This document shows, piece after piece, positions 17,144 through 26,597 of a stretch of DNA of 64,000 bases. Both the position numbers and the translations under genes were made by a program. The stretch spans positions 1 to 64,000 of the forward strand of contig JAHFTB010000011.1 in NCBI GenBank assembly GCA_023269545.1, given 5' to 3'. The DNA is from Verrucomicrobiota bacterium. Its GTDB lineage: Bacteria; Verrucomicrobiota; Verrucomicrobiia; Chthoniobacterales; Xiphinematobacteraceae. Position 1 is the stretch's first letter. Each line of letters begins with the position of its first letter. The notes below the pieces were generated by a model, which was not told where the DNA came from, searched no databases, and saw only the letters and a program-made list of their open reading frames with translations.

Positions 17144-17187
17144 GATGCCAGAAAAGCCGGCAATGCCAGAAAAGCCGGCAATGCCGG
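17144..17187. repeat. 18-bp tandem repeat, about 2.4 copies
   Basis: The unit ATGCCAGAAAAGCCGGCA is repeated head to tail just beyond the ftsZ stop codon. Each unit contains GCCGGC, a short palindrome. No function recognised. Confidence 0.7.
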
Positions 17188-17205
17188 TTGCTATCAGAAG
17201 ATGAG

Positions 17206-18585
17206 CTATTTCACTTTCATTTTCATACGTAGAAAAGTGGGCACATCAATGTCCTCGCCTTCAACAATAGTAGGCTCACTTTTTTCAAATCTTCCCCGCG
17301 CTATTGGTTCAAATTGTAGCACTTCCTGTTTGGATTTGAGCGGTAATTTGTGTGTGGCTTCGTTGGGGGGGAGGTGGGAACGGTCGAAATGGTGGGTTTC
17401 CATAGCGACGTCATTTTCAATGGTTTGAGGTTCTCCGGTAACGAGTTCTCCGGGCCCAAAGGATTCGTGAGTGAGATGGGAAGCGAGTTCCTGCGAAAGG
17501 GGCACTGAGACATGCTCTGAGGGTGCAGTGGGAATGGAAGGAGGCGCAGTGGTATCAATGAGAAGGGGGACGACTTTCAAAAGTTCTTTTTCGGGAACGG
17601 AAAGTTCGCGAGGAAGGGAGCATGTTCCCAGAAGAGAAACTGTGATGAGTGCATCGTTAGAGCTGGAAGGACCACTGGTATTGATACCGAGTAAGATATG
17701 AGCGGAGTCGTTACAGGTGCTCGATATTTCCTGGACTATTGCTTGAACTTCGGAAAGCAGAATGTCGGAAGGTCCATCAATATGAATGAGGAGGCGTGCC
17801 GCTTCATTAAGAAGGCGTCCGCGGTCTAACAGCGGATTTTCCAGAGCATTCTTTAGAGCATTGCGTGCGCGATGGTGGCCTTCTGCTTGTCCGAAGCCAA
17901 AGAGAGACATGCCGAGATGAGGGCGAAGAACGGTGGCAAGGTCTCCAGGGGTAAGTTGCAAGGGACCCGTGCCGGAAACGAGCCGTGCGATGGCAATGGC
18001 TGCTTGAGTGAGGAAAAGATCAGATACTGCAAAGGTTTCTCCGATTCCTAGTTTCGATTGTGCATTTTCCAACATACGATCATTTGCAAAAACCAAGAGC
18101 GCATCAGCGTAGGGACGAATTCTTTCGAGAGCGTCCTTGGCTTGTTGCATCCGGCGCCGTCCTTCAAAACTAAAAGGAAGAGTCACGATGACTGTCGTCA
18201 ATGTGCCATGGGAGCGTGCTCCTTCGAGCAATATGGGAAGAGTTCCCGAGGCGGTGCCTCCACCCAAGCCGGCACAGACGATTAGAAGAGCGGTGTCTTG
18301 CAGAAGGGATTGAAGTGTGATTTGTGATTCATAGGCTGCTTCCGTTCCTATTTCCGGATCACCTCCTGTTCCTAGCCCGCGCGTGGCCTTTTCGCCAATT
18401 GGGACTTTGGAATCTGCGACTGAAGAGATGAGTGATTGTAGATCGGTATTAATGGCAACCGTTTCCAAATGAAAGGAACGTTCGATAGTGAGCCGATCGA
18501 TCAGATTGACGCCAGCGTTTCCCACTCCCAGGACTTTCGTGAGGGAGAGAGTGCTTGTTTTTGAGGTTCTTGGGATCTCCAACAT
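17206..18585 (-). CDS. ftsZ: Cell division GTPase FtsZ, divergent
   Basis: 459 residues; last gene of the dcw cluster, 116 bases after ftsA. FtsZ polymerises at midcell and organises the divisome. The tubulin/FtsZ fold is clear: KVLGVGNAGVNLIDRL at the start, VAINTDLQSL, GEKATRGLGTGGDPEIG, and a C-terminal tail ending DVPTFLRMK, which should bind FtsA. Two normally invariant spots deviate. The GTP-binding loop reads GGGTASG instead of GGGTGTG. The T7 synergy loop, normally NxDFAD, reads GPLQLTPGDL, so by alignment the Asn becomes Gln and the first catalytic Asp becomes Thr, with only the second Asp kept. GTPase activity may therefore be slow or altered. Identity as FtsZ is secure from sequence and position. 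Confidence 0.93.
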   Translation of the reverse strand: MLEIPRTSKTSTLSLTKVLGVGNAGVNLIDRLTIERSFHLETVAINTDLQSLISSVADSKVPIGEKATRGLGTGGDPEIGTEAAYESQITLQSLLQDTALLIVCAGLGGGTASGTLPILLEGARSHGTLTTVIVTLPFSFEGRRRMQQAKDALERIRPYADALLVFANDRMLENAQSKLGIGETFAVSDLFLTQAAIAIARLVSGTGPLQLTPGDLATVLRPHLGMSLFGFGQAEGHHRARNALKNALENPLLDRGRLLNEAARLLIHIDGPSDILLSEVQAIVQEISSTCNDSAHILLGINTSGPSSSNDALITVSLLGTCSLPRELSVPEKELLKVVPLLIDTTAPPSIPTAPSEHVSVPLSQELASHLTHESFGPGELVTGEPQTIENDVAMETHHFDRSHLPPNEATHKLPLKSKQEVLQFEPIARGRFEKSEPTIVEGEDIDVPTFLRMKMKVK

Positions 18586-18701
18586 GGAAAATCCAAGATA
18601 TTAAAAAAGAAGAGATTCGGCAAGCGGGTTAGTGCGTAGAAGCCACGACTAAAAAATGATGGCGACTTGAGGCAAAAATTGACTAGCCTCAGAGGCTCGT
18701 A

Positions 18702-19928
18702 TCAGCTCAGGCGCAATTTTCCAAAGAAGTTTCCCACTTGATTGCTGATCTTTTCCAAGAAGCTTTTTTGGGGAAGACCGGATTGGATGGCATGGGCATA
18801 TTTCACCACGCCGATTGCAGTGGAGAGTCGAGGATTTTCAAAGGCTGAAGTGGGCCCCATCAACGCGTGGGTGCGAGTGGGATGAACTGGCATTTCGAAG
18901 ACTTCTTCGGCGACACTTTTTATTCCTCGGAGGAGGCTGCATCCTCCTGTCAGTACGATTCCCGCGCCCAGTAGGTGGAGTGGGCATTCGTCTTCTATCT
19001 GTTTTTTTAGAAACTCAAAAAGTTCTCTGACTCGGGCGTGGATAATGGTGTTTAACATACGCCGTTCGATTTCGCAGCCCGCAAAGCCTGTGTCGCTTTT
19101 CAGAATAATGGTGTCGCCTGGCAGAATGCCTTCCAGTGAGGTAGCTCCATTTTCTATCTTCAATTTTTCGGCTTTTTGGATGGGAATGTGGAGTCCCATG
19201 GAAATATCATTGGTAATGTGATCTCCTCCAATAGCGAGTACTCCGCTATATCGAGCGACCCCATTGGAATAGACGATGAAGTCGGTGACGCCACCTCCGA
19301 TGTCGACTACTAAGGCTCCTAATTCTTTTTGGTGGACACTTAATACGGTTTGAGCGGTTGCGAGAGAGCTGAGGACGATGTCTTCTACTTCGACTTCCGC
19401 TTCCCGAATGCAGCGGATGGTATTTTGCAGCCGTGTGGTGACTCCATGGACGATATGAAAATCGGCTTCGAGGCGGGTACCGATCATGCCAATGGGATCC
19501 ACGACTCCATCTTGGCCGTCCACATAGTAATGTTGAATGAGTGTATGGAGAAAATCGTTTTGCGAAGGAATACTGACCTCTTTGGCGTTGATTTCCACGT
19601 CACGAAGATCTTCCAAATCGATTTCGGCTTTATCTTCCGGGATAGAGGTAGCTCCACGATTATTAAAGCTGGTGATGTGGCTACCGGTGACTGCTGCCCA
19701 GACGGTTTCGATTTCCATATCACTCTTTTCTTCGGCATCAGCCAGAGCTTCATGGACACATTTGACGGTATTGGAGAAATCGACGATCTCTCCCTTACGA
19801 ACTCCTTTGGAAGGTGTTTCGCCTATGCCCAGTAGGCGTACGCTACCGTCTCGACGGCCTTCGGCAACGACGGCATACACTTTACTGGTACCGACTTCCA
19901 GCCCCACGATGACTTGATTTTTTCCCAT
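18702..19928 (-). CDS. ftsA: Cell division protein FtsA
   Basis: 408-residue actin-fold ATPase that tethers FtsZ to the membrane. The N-terminus VGLEVGTSKVYAVVAE is the phosphate-1 motif of the family, VVDIGGGVTDFIVYSNG is phosphate 2, and VLTGGCSLLRGI is the adenosine motif. The C-terminal end (EKISNQVGNFFGKLRLS) resembles the short amphipathic membrane helix of FtsA. It lies between ftsQ and ftsZ in standard order, 36 bases after the ftsQ stop. Length is typical. Nothing unusual was seen. Confidence 0.96.
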   Translation of the reverse strand: MGKNQVIVGLEVGTSKVYAVVAEGRRDGSVRLLGIGETPSKGVRKGEIVDFSNTVKCVHEALADAEEKSDMEIETVWAAVTGSHITSFNNRGATSIPEDKAEIDLEDLRDVEINAKEVSIPSQNDFLHTLIQHYYVDGQDGVVDPIGMIGTRLEADFHIVHGVTTRLQNTIRCIREAEVEVEDIVLSSLATAQTVLSVHQKELGALVVDIGGGVTDFIVYSNGVARYSGVLAIGGDHITNDISMGLHIPIQKAEKLKIENGATSLEGILPGDTIILKSDTGFAGCEIERRMLNTIIHARVRELFEFLKKQIEDECPLHLLGAGIVLTGGCSLLRGIKSVAEEVFEMPVHPTRTHALMGPTSAFENPRLSTAIGVVKYAHAIQSGLPQKSFLEKISNQVGNFFGKLRLS

Positions 19929-19964
19929 TGTTTTTATGGATCAGCGAGCAGTATGTGTGTCTTC

Positions 19965-20846
19965 TTATTCCGGAAGTGCTCCAAATCGCACAGGAGTATT
20001 TCGATGGACAAACAAGTTCACGGATTCGATCTGTTTTCCCGTTCGTTTACAGAATCTGGTCAATTCTTGCAGACGATCCAGCTGTTCGTCAAAATTTTCG
20101 GTGGAGAAGGTAATGACTTCTTTGCTCGGGCCTTGGGCTTTAATGCAATAGCCATTGGAAAGATCTAAAGATTGTAGCAGGAGAGATGGATCCTGCCGTT
20201 GTGCGGCAAGACGTAATAATTCCAGAGCTTGGTGGAGGTCTTCTGTTGCGAGTGGATCGCTTACAGCGAGTAAATGCGGGTCGATTCCATAAATCACGGG
20301 CAAGGAATAATAACGGGAGAGGGAATAGAGGGGTTTGTAAAAAGTACCTTGTTGCTCCACAAGAAAAGAGTTTTCGAAGGGAGCGGACGCCTTGCTGTTT
20401 TTTCCAAAAATAAGCCATGCAACAGGTTTTTTTTGCTGCACGTGAATTCGAATGGTGTCTGGGAGTATCCGTTCGATACTGGCATTTTGTATCTGGGAGA
20501 TGGCAAGCAGCCCTTTTCTTGCACGTTCAAGATCGATGGTAAAGATGTTCATGCCTGCGCGAAGTCCTGTGGCAGTAAGGATCTCTTTCTTAGTGAGAAT
20601 TCCTTCGGATTGCGTGGTGATATGGCAAATATTGTAATTCGGATTGGTATAAAAAAATTTAGTCAGAAGCCTATGAGCACCGAACCAGGTTCCGGCGATG
20701 AGAGCTGTGACCGCTCCGGTTTTCCAAATCACATTAAAGATCCGTGCGCGACAACGTTTGCGAGTGGTATTCCGACGTGCTCGCACATCTAAGAGAACGG
20801 CTTTCCGATTTCTAAAGGCAGCGGAGGGGACGCGTGACTTTCTCAT
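19965..20846 (-). CDS. ftsQ: Cell division protein FtsQ
   Basis: Inner-membrane divisome protein linking FtsA/FtsZ to FtsL and FtsI. A basic cytoplasmic N-terminus is followed by one transmembrane segment (TGAVTALIAGTWFGAHRLL, about residues 40-60) and a POTRA-like domain (NYNICHITTQSEGILTKKEI; then LERARKGLLAISQIQNASIE). Conservation of FtsQ is always low, so the call rests on topology, POTRA and position between ddl and ftsA. I chose the start at 20846 (MRKSRVPSAAF), not the longer frame from 20891, because its ATG overlaps the ddl stop as ATGA, as at other junctions in this operon. Confidence 0.88.
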   Translation of the reverse strand: MRKSRVPSAAFRNRKAVLLDVRARRNTTRKRCRARIFNVIWKTGAVTALIAGTWFGAHRLLTKFFYTNPNYNICHITTQSEGILTKKEILTATGLRAGMNIFTIDLERARKGLLAISQIQNASIERILPDTIRIHVQQKKPVAWLIFGKNSKASAPFENSFLVEQQGTFYKPLYSLSRYYSLPVIYGIDPHLLAVSDPLATEDLHQALELLRLAAQRQDPSLLLQSLDLSNGYCIKAQGPSKEVITFSTENFDEQLDRLQELTRFCKRTGKQIESVNLFVHRNTPVRFGALPE

Positions 20847-21784
20847 AGGTTTTTTTTTCGGCGGAGGGATAATACTCCAATGAGTTCGCAAACGGAGGGA
20901 AAATCTAATCCGATGGCTGCCGCTGCCTTGGGGAAGAGACTTGTCGGAGTCATTCCAGGTAGGGTATTGACTTCTAATACAACAGCTCCTCCCGCTTCAT
21001 TGAGCAGGATATCTACGCGAGAGTAGATTTGAAGGTCCAGTGCTTTATGGGCCGCGAGAGCTATTTTTTGGATCCTGGCCGTATGGGCGGAGCTAATACG
21101 AGCAGGAGTAAAGTATGAGGATCCTCCGGGAGTATATTTATTTTGATAGCCATAGGTACTGCCAGTCGGAACAATTTCCACAATGGGAAGTGGAAAATCC
21201 GCAATGATACTGACAGTGAGTTCCTTGCCGGGGAAAAACGATTCTAAGAGAACTTCATTGTCATATTTCAAACAGTCTTTCATTGCGGGAGCCATTTGAG
21301 ACCATTCTCGTACGATATGGACGCCAATGGTGGATCCTTGCCGTGGGGTTTTGAGAACAAACGGAGGAGCAATCGAGGGATGTTGACCTGGCAGAAGCAC
21401 TTCAAAGGGTGCTGTGGGCACATGGCATTCGATGAATTTTCGTTTGGTAAGAATTTTATTAAATGCCAGATGACTGCCTTGAGATCCTTCACCAATAAAG
21501 GGAATGCCCTGTTTTTCGAGAATGGCTTGCAGAGTGCCATCTTCTCCGAAAGTGCCATGGATCATATTAAAGACCAGGTCGGTATTTTTCGGAAGGACCA
21601 CATTTTCGGTAGTGACATCCACTTCGGTGACCTGGTGCTTTCGGGAGCGCAAGGCATCCGCAACCGCTGCGCCTGAGACGAGGGAAACCTCGCGTTCCGG
21701 TCCGCTTCCACCTTTCAGAACAGTCATTTGCAAACCGTTCAAGGCGGACCGGTCTGTCTTTAAAAGGGTTTGATAGTTTTCCAT
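20843..21784 (-). CDS. ddl: D-alanine--D-alanine ligase
   Basis: Makes the D-Ala-D-Ala dipeptide that MurF adds to the peptidoglycan precursor. 313 residues, normal length. The ATP-grasp fold is visible: VLKGGSGPEREVSLVSG at the N-terminus, FNMIHGTFGEDGTLQ, IGEGSQGSHLAFNKILTK, and the metal/ATP site VVLEVNTLPGMTP near the C-terminus. It is a separate protein here, unlike the MurC-Ddl fusion of Chlamydia. It lies between murC-murB and ftsQ and overlaps ftsQ by four bases. Confidence 0.95.
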   Translation of the reverse strand: MENYQTLLKTDRSALNGLQMTVLKGGSGPEREVSLVSGAAVADALRSRKHQVTEVDVTTENVVLPKNTDLVFNMIHGTFGEDGTLQAILEKQGIPFIGEGSQGSHLAFNKILTKRKFIECHVPTAPFEVLLPGQHPSIAPPFVLKTPRQGSTIGVHIVREWSQMAPAMKDCLKYDNEVLLESFFPGKELTVSIIADFPLPIVEIVPTGSTYGYQNKYTPGGSSYFTPARISSAHTARIQKIALAAHKALDLQIYSRVDILLNEAGGAVVLEVNTLPGMTPTSLFPKAAAAIGLDFPSVCELIGVLSLRRKKNL

Positions 21785-21889
21785 ACTATGACTCTGGAAA
21801 CAGAGTGAATGCTGTTGCAGTTAAATTTTATTTTTATAGAGAAAAACGCCAATAAAAACGACACTTTTAAGTCGGCGGAGTAATAATAC

Positions 21890-24178
21890 TTAGAGATCTT
21901 CTCCGACGATTTGGACTTCTGTTTCCAGTTTGATGTCGCGTTCGCGTCGGGCGATAGTTTGAATTTCGTCGATGAGAGTCAGAATTTCTTCAGCTGAGGC
22001 GGAGCCATCGTTAACAATAAAATTACCGTGAACTTCGGAGACGCGTGCTTTGCCAACGGCAAAGTTTTTAAGTCCAAGTTCTTCAATGAGCTGGCCTGCG
22101 GGTATTTTCTGAGGATTTTTAAAAATGCAACCGGCACTGGAGGCAATGGGCTGAGAATGTCGCCGCTTATTTTCCGATTCTTCTAAGCGTTGCTCGATTT
22201 CTTCGGGAGAAGAGGGATAGCCAGATAATGTCGCAGACAGTGCATAGTGGTGTATGAGAGTCGGGACGCTGCGATATTGGATATCGAATTTCGCGGGGGT
22301 TTTGACGAAGATGTTTCCATTTTCATCACAGAATTTAATTTGGGTGACTTGATCAAAAGTTTGGGCTCCCATAGCTCCGGCATTCATACGAAGGCAGCCG
22401 CCCAAATTTCCAGGGATCCCTTCCATCCATTCAAAACCTCCGATTTTTGCGCGTCGCGCAAAACCGCTCAATTGTTTAAAGCGAACTCCGACTCCTGCCG
22501 TAATCTGAGTTCCTTCGATTTGATGTCGAAGAAATTCTCCGCGAGCGAGGTGGGCGACGACACCGGGGATTCCACCGTCTTTTACGAGCAGGTTTGAGCC
22601 GCGTCCCATGACCATGAACGGAATATTTTTGGCGAAGCAAAATTGGACGAGAGAGGCAAATCCTTTTTCAGTTTCGGGTTCCACCCAAAATTGTGCGGGG
22701 CCACCGACTCGGAGAGTCGTGTGGTCGCGCATGGGTTCGTAAAGACGAATGATTCCTGGCCCCATTGCGGACAGGAGATCTCGGTGGGTTTTCAGATCGT
22801 TTGCTAAGCGGGTGCCAGCTTCATGAATGTTTCCGGCTCCAAGACTGATGAAAAGGGTGCTTTCGCTGAGCTCTCTTCCCGCTGCTTTATGAATGGTTTC
22901 CACAGATGGATGGCAGATAGCGTGGGGATGGCCGGCGGCTTGGAGTACCTCCACGATGGTTTGGGCTGAAATGCCAGGGATAGGGGCTTCACTGGCGGCG
23001 TAGATATCTGCGATAAATACGGCATCAGCAGCCTCAAATGCGGGTCCGAATTGCTTGCACAGTGCTTGGGTGCGAGAATATCGGTGAGGCTGAAACATGA
23101 CGATCAGCCGCTTTTTCCCCAAGGAGCGCGCGGTGGCAAGGGTGGCTTGAATTTCGGTGGGATGATGACCGTAATCGTCTACGACCATCTGAGATTCATC
23201 CTGATATTTCGTTTCAAAACGGCGCTTGGCACCACGAAAAGATTCGAAGGCCGCTGCAATTTTGTCGAAGGAAATCCCTAATTCCGTGGCAAGCGCAGTC
23301 ACTGCAAGGGCATTCATCACATTATGTTTGCCTGGCACATTGAGGAGTGCCTCGCCGAGAGGGCGATTGCGATGGGAAATGGTGAAATGAGTTTGAATGC
23401 CATTACTGGAGTAGGATTCCAGTCGGTAGTCGCAGGAAGCATCCGTTCCATAGCTGATAGCCTTGGGATGAGCTGAGCAGACGTGTCGTGCACCGGGGTC
23501 ATCGGCGCAATAAAATACCGCGGCGGAGGTTTGGCTAATAAGCTGGGAAAAAACTTCTTCAATAGCGGACAAATTTTCGTAAAAATCAAGGTGTTCCGGC
23601 TCGATGTTGAGAACGAGAGCGTAGGAGGGAAAATAGTTGGTGATAGTTCCATCGCTTTCATCTCCTTCCGCTACAAAGTATTTACTTTCCGGCTCCCAAT
23701 GAGCATTCGCTCCGAGGAGGGGAATTTCAGCTCCCACATAATGGCTGGGATGGAGTCCTCCATCGCGGAGGACATGTGCAGCCATTGCGGAAGTGGTTGT
23801 TTTTCCATGCATGCCACAGACGAGAATACCTGTGTGATGTTTCATGATGGCGGCTAAGACGTCTGCCCGTCTTGCTATGGGAATATTGAGGCGGACAGCC
23901 TCATCAAAGGCGATGTTTCCCGGTTTGATGGCGGAAGATTGTGTGACCAGATCCACTCCATGAACATGTTCCGCACGATGTGGAGTTGCAAATGCCAGTC
24001 CTTGCTGTGCCAAACGTTGAACTTCTATGGTATCCACCTTGTCGGATCCACTCACACGATGCCCGAGTGCCATGAGCAAGGCTGCCAGACCACTCATTCC
24101 GGAACCGGCTACGCCAATCATATGAATTCGAAGCGGTGCGCCGTTCACTAAGGTATCCAATTGGTTTGCTGAAATCAT
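21890..24178 (-). CDS. murC: Fused UDP-N-acetylmuramate--L-alanine ligase and UDP-N-acetylenolpyruvoylglucosamine reductase (MurC-MurB)
   Basis: 762 residues carrying two enzymes in one chain. Residues 1-455 are MurC, which adds L-Ala to UDP-MurNAc: HMIGVAGSGMSGLAALL, the ATP loop VCGMHGKTTTSAM, and FQPHRYSRTQALCKQF. Residues about 475-762 are MurB, the FAD-dependent reductase that makes UDP-MurNAc: YEPMRDHTTLRVGGPAQFWV, VMGRGSNLLVKDGG, WMEGIPGNLGGCLRMNAGAMG, and SAGCIFKNPQ with the catalytic-region Ser/Cys. The fusion joins an enzyme to the one making its substrate. It overlaps murG as ATGA. Both halves look complete. Confidence 0.95.
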   Translation of the reverse strand: MISANQLDTLVNGAPLRIHMIGVAGSGMSGLAALLMALGHRVSGSDKVDTIEVQRLAQQGLAFATPHRAEHVHGVDLVTQSSAIKPGNIAFDEAVRLNIPIARRADVLAAIMKHHTGILVCGMHGKTTTSAMAAHVLRDGGLHPSHYVGAEIPLLGANAHWEPESKYFVAEGDESDGTITNYFPSYALVLNIEPEHLDFYENLSAIEEVFSQLISQTSAAVFYCADDPGARHVCSAHPKAISYGTDASCDYRLESYSSNGIQTHFTISHRNRPLGEALLNVPGKHNVMNALAVTALATELGISFDKIAAAFESFRGAKRRFETKYQDESQMVVDDYGHHPTEIQATLATARSLGKKRLIVMFQPHRYSRTQALCKQFGPAFEAADAVFIADIYAASEAPIPGISAQTIVEVLQAAGHPHAICHPSVETIHKAAGRELSESTLFISLGAGNIHEAGTRLANDLKTHRDLLSAMGPGIIRLYEPMRDHTTLRVGGPAQFWVEPETEKGFASLVQFCFAKNIPFMVMGRGSNLLVKDGGIPGVVAHLARGEFLRHQIEGTQITAGVGVRFKQLSGFARRAKIGGFEWMEGIPGNLGGCLRMNAGAMGAQTFDQVTQIKFCDENGNIFVKTPAKFDIQYRSVPTLIHHYALSATLSGYPSSPEEIEQRLEESENKRRHSQPIASSAGCIFKNPQKIPAGQLIEELGLKNFAVGKARVSEVHGNFIVNDGSASAEEILTLIDEIQTIARRERDIKLETEVQIVGEDL

Positions 24179-25260
24179 TTGGCTATTTCCTCGATGGCAG
24201 CGACAATCCGTTGGGCGGCATCGTGGGGAAATACGTTTTTAGCCTGTATCGCCATGTTTTTTCTGCGTCGATCGTCATCCAGTAAGTTCGCAATGAGTCG
24301 TGAGAGGATTTCCGGTGTGGTTTCTGATTCTAATAGCATTTCCGCAGCTCCCGCTCGTACGAATACTGAAGCATTGGATTGCTGATGGTTGTCTGTGGCA
24401 AAGGGGTAGGGGATGAGAATGCTGGGAAGGCCAAAATGAGAAAACTCGCTCAGACTGGAAGCACCTGCCCGTGAAATCACAAGATCCGCACAGGAAAGTG
24501 CTTCTTCCATATGGTGGTGGAAAGGGACCACATAGGCGGGGATATTTTCTCGCAAATAGTTTGCCGCGGCCAGTCGGTCATCCCGTTCGCCGGTAAGATG
24601 GATCACTTGTACGTGGAGATGACGAAGCAGTGGAGCCGCACGAAAGAGAAGCTGGTTGATTCCCGAGGCTCCTTGGCTGCCGCCGGTGACAAGAAGAGTT
24701 TTTCGTGAAGGATCTAATCGAAACGTTTCCAGAACTTGTTCACGGTTAAGGGGCATCGTCATGGATGTTCTTACCGGAGTCCCTGTAACGATGCATTCGG
24801 TCTTTGGAAAATAGGATCGACATTCCGAAAATCCTAATAAGATTCGGGAAGCAAATCGCGCGCCCCATCGATTGGCTCTTCCGGGAATGGAATTGGATTC
24901 GTGGATGAAAGAGGGGATTCCCACCAATTTGGCTACGATGAGCGGAGCAGTGGAGGTAAATCCTCCCATGCTCAAAACAGCCAGAGGTCGATGGCGACGA
25001 AATATTACCCGACATCTGGAGAAGCTTTCCCAAGCTCGTTGTAGGAATCGAATAAACGCTGGAGATAGCACTGTGGGAAGTCCAATTGAGGGGAGTTTTT
25101 CAGAACGAAATTCCGGGTGAGCTCTTAGTGCAGTGGCGTCAATTTCCTTTTCCGAAACCAATAAAAGAATTTCGTGTCCTCGCTCGCTCAAAGCTTGAGC
25201 CACAGCTAAGCCAGGAAATAAGTGGCCTCCGGAACCCCCGCATGCAATGGCAATTCTCAT
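24175..25260 (-). CDS. murG: Lipid II synthase MurG (UDP-GlcNAc transferase)
   Basis: Peripheral inner-membrane glycosyltransferase that adds GlcNAc to lipid I. The N-terminus IAIACGGSGGHLFPGLAVA is the glycine-rich acceptor-binding loop. LLVTGGSQGASGINQLL and the later ISRAGASSLSEFSHFGLPSILIPYP are the UDP-GlcNAc site. The open frame extends 23 codons upstream to 25329, but MRIAIACGG at 25260 is the usual family start. The stop overlaps the murC-murB start by four bases. A 167-base gap to ftsW is the largest within this part of the operon and shows no clear promoter. Confidence 0.95.
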   Translation of the reverse strand: MRIAIACGGSGGHLFPGLAVAQALSERGHEILLLVSEKEIDATALRAHPEFRSEKLPSIGLPTVLSPAFIRFLQRAWESFSRCRVIFRRHRPLAVLSMGGFTSTAPLIVAKLVGIPSFIHESNSIPGRANRWGARFASRILLGFSECRSYFPKTECIVTGTPVRTSMTMPLNREQVLETFRLDPSRKTLLVTGGSQGASGINQLLFRAAPLLRHLHVQVIHLTGERDDRLAAANYLRENIPAYVVPFHHHMEEALSCADLVISRAGASSLSEFSHFGLPSILIPYPFATDNHQQSNASVFVRAGAAEMLLESETTPEILSRLIANLLDDDRRRKNMAIQAKNVFPHDAAQRIVAAIEEIAK

Positions 25261-25427
25261 TGAATTTCTGTTAAATTGGTTTGAACGATTGAGCGTACGC
25301 GAGTGAGCCGGAATATTTTTTTCAGACAAGGCGTCCCATTCTGATCAATCGATAACAATCGGTTGAAGGAATTAAATCCGGAGAAACAATAATAGCAATA
25401 CATGCGTGTGCGGTATTTTAAAATGAT

Positions 25428-26582
25428 TTAAATCCTTTTGGTCAACATGCTAACGCTAATTTGAAGGTGTGGGGATACTCGGTTTAACGGACGTCCCATA
25501 CGATGAATATTAATGAGAATACCTGTAATAAAAAGACAAACCGCCAGATTGGATCCTCCGTAACTAATGAATGGGAGAGGCATTCCTTTATTTGGTAACA
25601 AGGAAATTGTGACGCCGATATTCATGATTGCCTGAAGGGTGATCAGCATAGTCAGTCCAAATCCGAGAAGGACGCCAAATTGGTCTTTGGCATTGCTGGA
25701 AATCAGTGATCCGCATAGGCAAATCAGAAGGTAACTAAAAACAACGGTGAGTGTTGCAATAAGACCCAGCTCCTCTCCAATCATGGCGAAAATAAAATCG
25801 GTATGGGCATAAGGAAGATAAAGGTATTTTTGGCGACCTTCTCCCAACCCTAGCCCTTGAAGACCTCCTGAACCGAATGCAATTAAGGCCTGCCACTGTT
25901 GCAAACCTTCGGTGAGCCGATATTGCTCAGGATGCAGGAAAGCCATGAGTCGACTAGCGCGTTCATGAATTTGAAGGGCGGCGTAAAATATGGCCCCCAA
26001 GCCCATGATGGTCAGCGGGACCAGCCAACGCATACTGGTTCCGGTGACGAACATCACCAATAACATCATGCTGAGGATGAGGAGAGTAGTGCCCAGATCC
26101 ACCTCTGTAGCGATTAAGCTTACGGGAATACCGACAATCGCTGCCGGAAGCAGAAAACCCATGAAAAGATGTTTTTTTCGGTTCTCAAATTTAGAAAACC
26201 ACCATGCTAAAAAAAATACCGATGCTAATTTTGCGATTTCGCTAGGCTGAAACGTGATGACTCGCAAATTGATCCAGCGCCAGGAACCATTGACCCGCAT
26301 TCCGAGGTTGGGAACGAAACAAAGCATGAGCAGCAAGATTCCCAGACCTAGCCAAATCGCCCACGTCTTTTCCCACCAATGATAATCGAGGAGAGCTGCT
26401 GTCATACAGAGGATCGCTCCTATTGCCAGCCACAGCACCTGACGCTTCACAAAATAATACATATCCCCATGACTGTCCTTTGCAAAAGCACTGGTGCTAA
26501 AGAGCATTACGATGCCGAGCATGAGCAGTCCGACCACGGCTGTGAGCAGAATATGCACGCTATGTTTATGGAGGAAGTGCAT
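25428..26582 (-). CDS. ftsW: SEDS-family peptidoglycan polymerase FtsW
   Basis: 384-residue polytopic membrane protein of about ten segments, the septal glycan polymerase working with FtsI. SEDS signatures are visible: MLFSTSAFAKDSHGDMYYF, INLRVITFQPSEIAKLASVFFLA, the loop LGEGRQKYLYLPYAHTDFIFAMIGEE and the C-terminal PLPFISYGGSNL. It sits between the LysM gene and murG as in many dcw clusters. RodA is the alternative, but the context favours FtsW. Confidence 0.94.
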   Translation of the reverse strand: MHFLHKHSVHILLTAVVGLLMLGIVMLFSTSAFAKDSHGDMYYFVKRQVLWLAIGAILCMTAALLDYHWWEKTWAIWLGLGILLLMLCFVPNLGMRVNGSWRWINLRVITFQPSEIAKLASVFFLAWWFSKFENRKKHLFMGFLLPAAIVGIPVSLIATEVDLGTTLLILSMMLLVMFVTGTSMRWLVPLTIMGLGAIFYAALQIHERASRLMAFLHPEQYRLTEGLQQWQALIAFGSGGLQGLGLGEGRQKYLYLPYAHTDFIFAMIGEELGLIATLTVVFSYLLICLCGSLISSNAKDQFGVLLGFGLTMLITLQAIMNIGVTISLLPNKGMPLPFISYGGSNLAVCLFITGILINIHRMGRPLNRVSPHLQISVSMLTKRI

Positions 26583-26597
26583 AATTGAAGCCGATGG

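Larger units (their letters stand above)
16355..17205. other. 850-bp gene-free region rich in repeats and hairpins
   Basis: Between the second toxin-like gene and ftsZ, both on the minus strand. It holds a MITE-like element (16509-16587), a remnant-looking element end just before it (GCGTAACATCA at about 16486-16496), a long hairpin (16652-16710), a TATAGCGG-family repeat (17029-17093), a terminator-like hairpin (17097-17124) and an 18-bp tandem repeat (17144-17187). The open frame at 16393-16608 runs through the MITE and is not believed. The remaining AT-rich sequence (16720-17020) shows nothing I recognise. Confidence 0.6.

Noticed and set aside
17144-17187. CRISPR-like array
   Set aside because: Only 2.4 copies of an 18-bp unit with no spacers; a simple tandem repeat. 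No other candidate array was seen.
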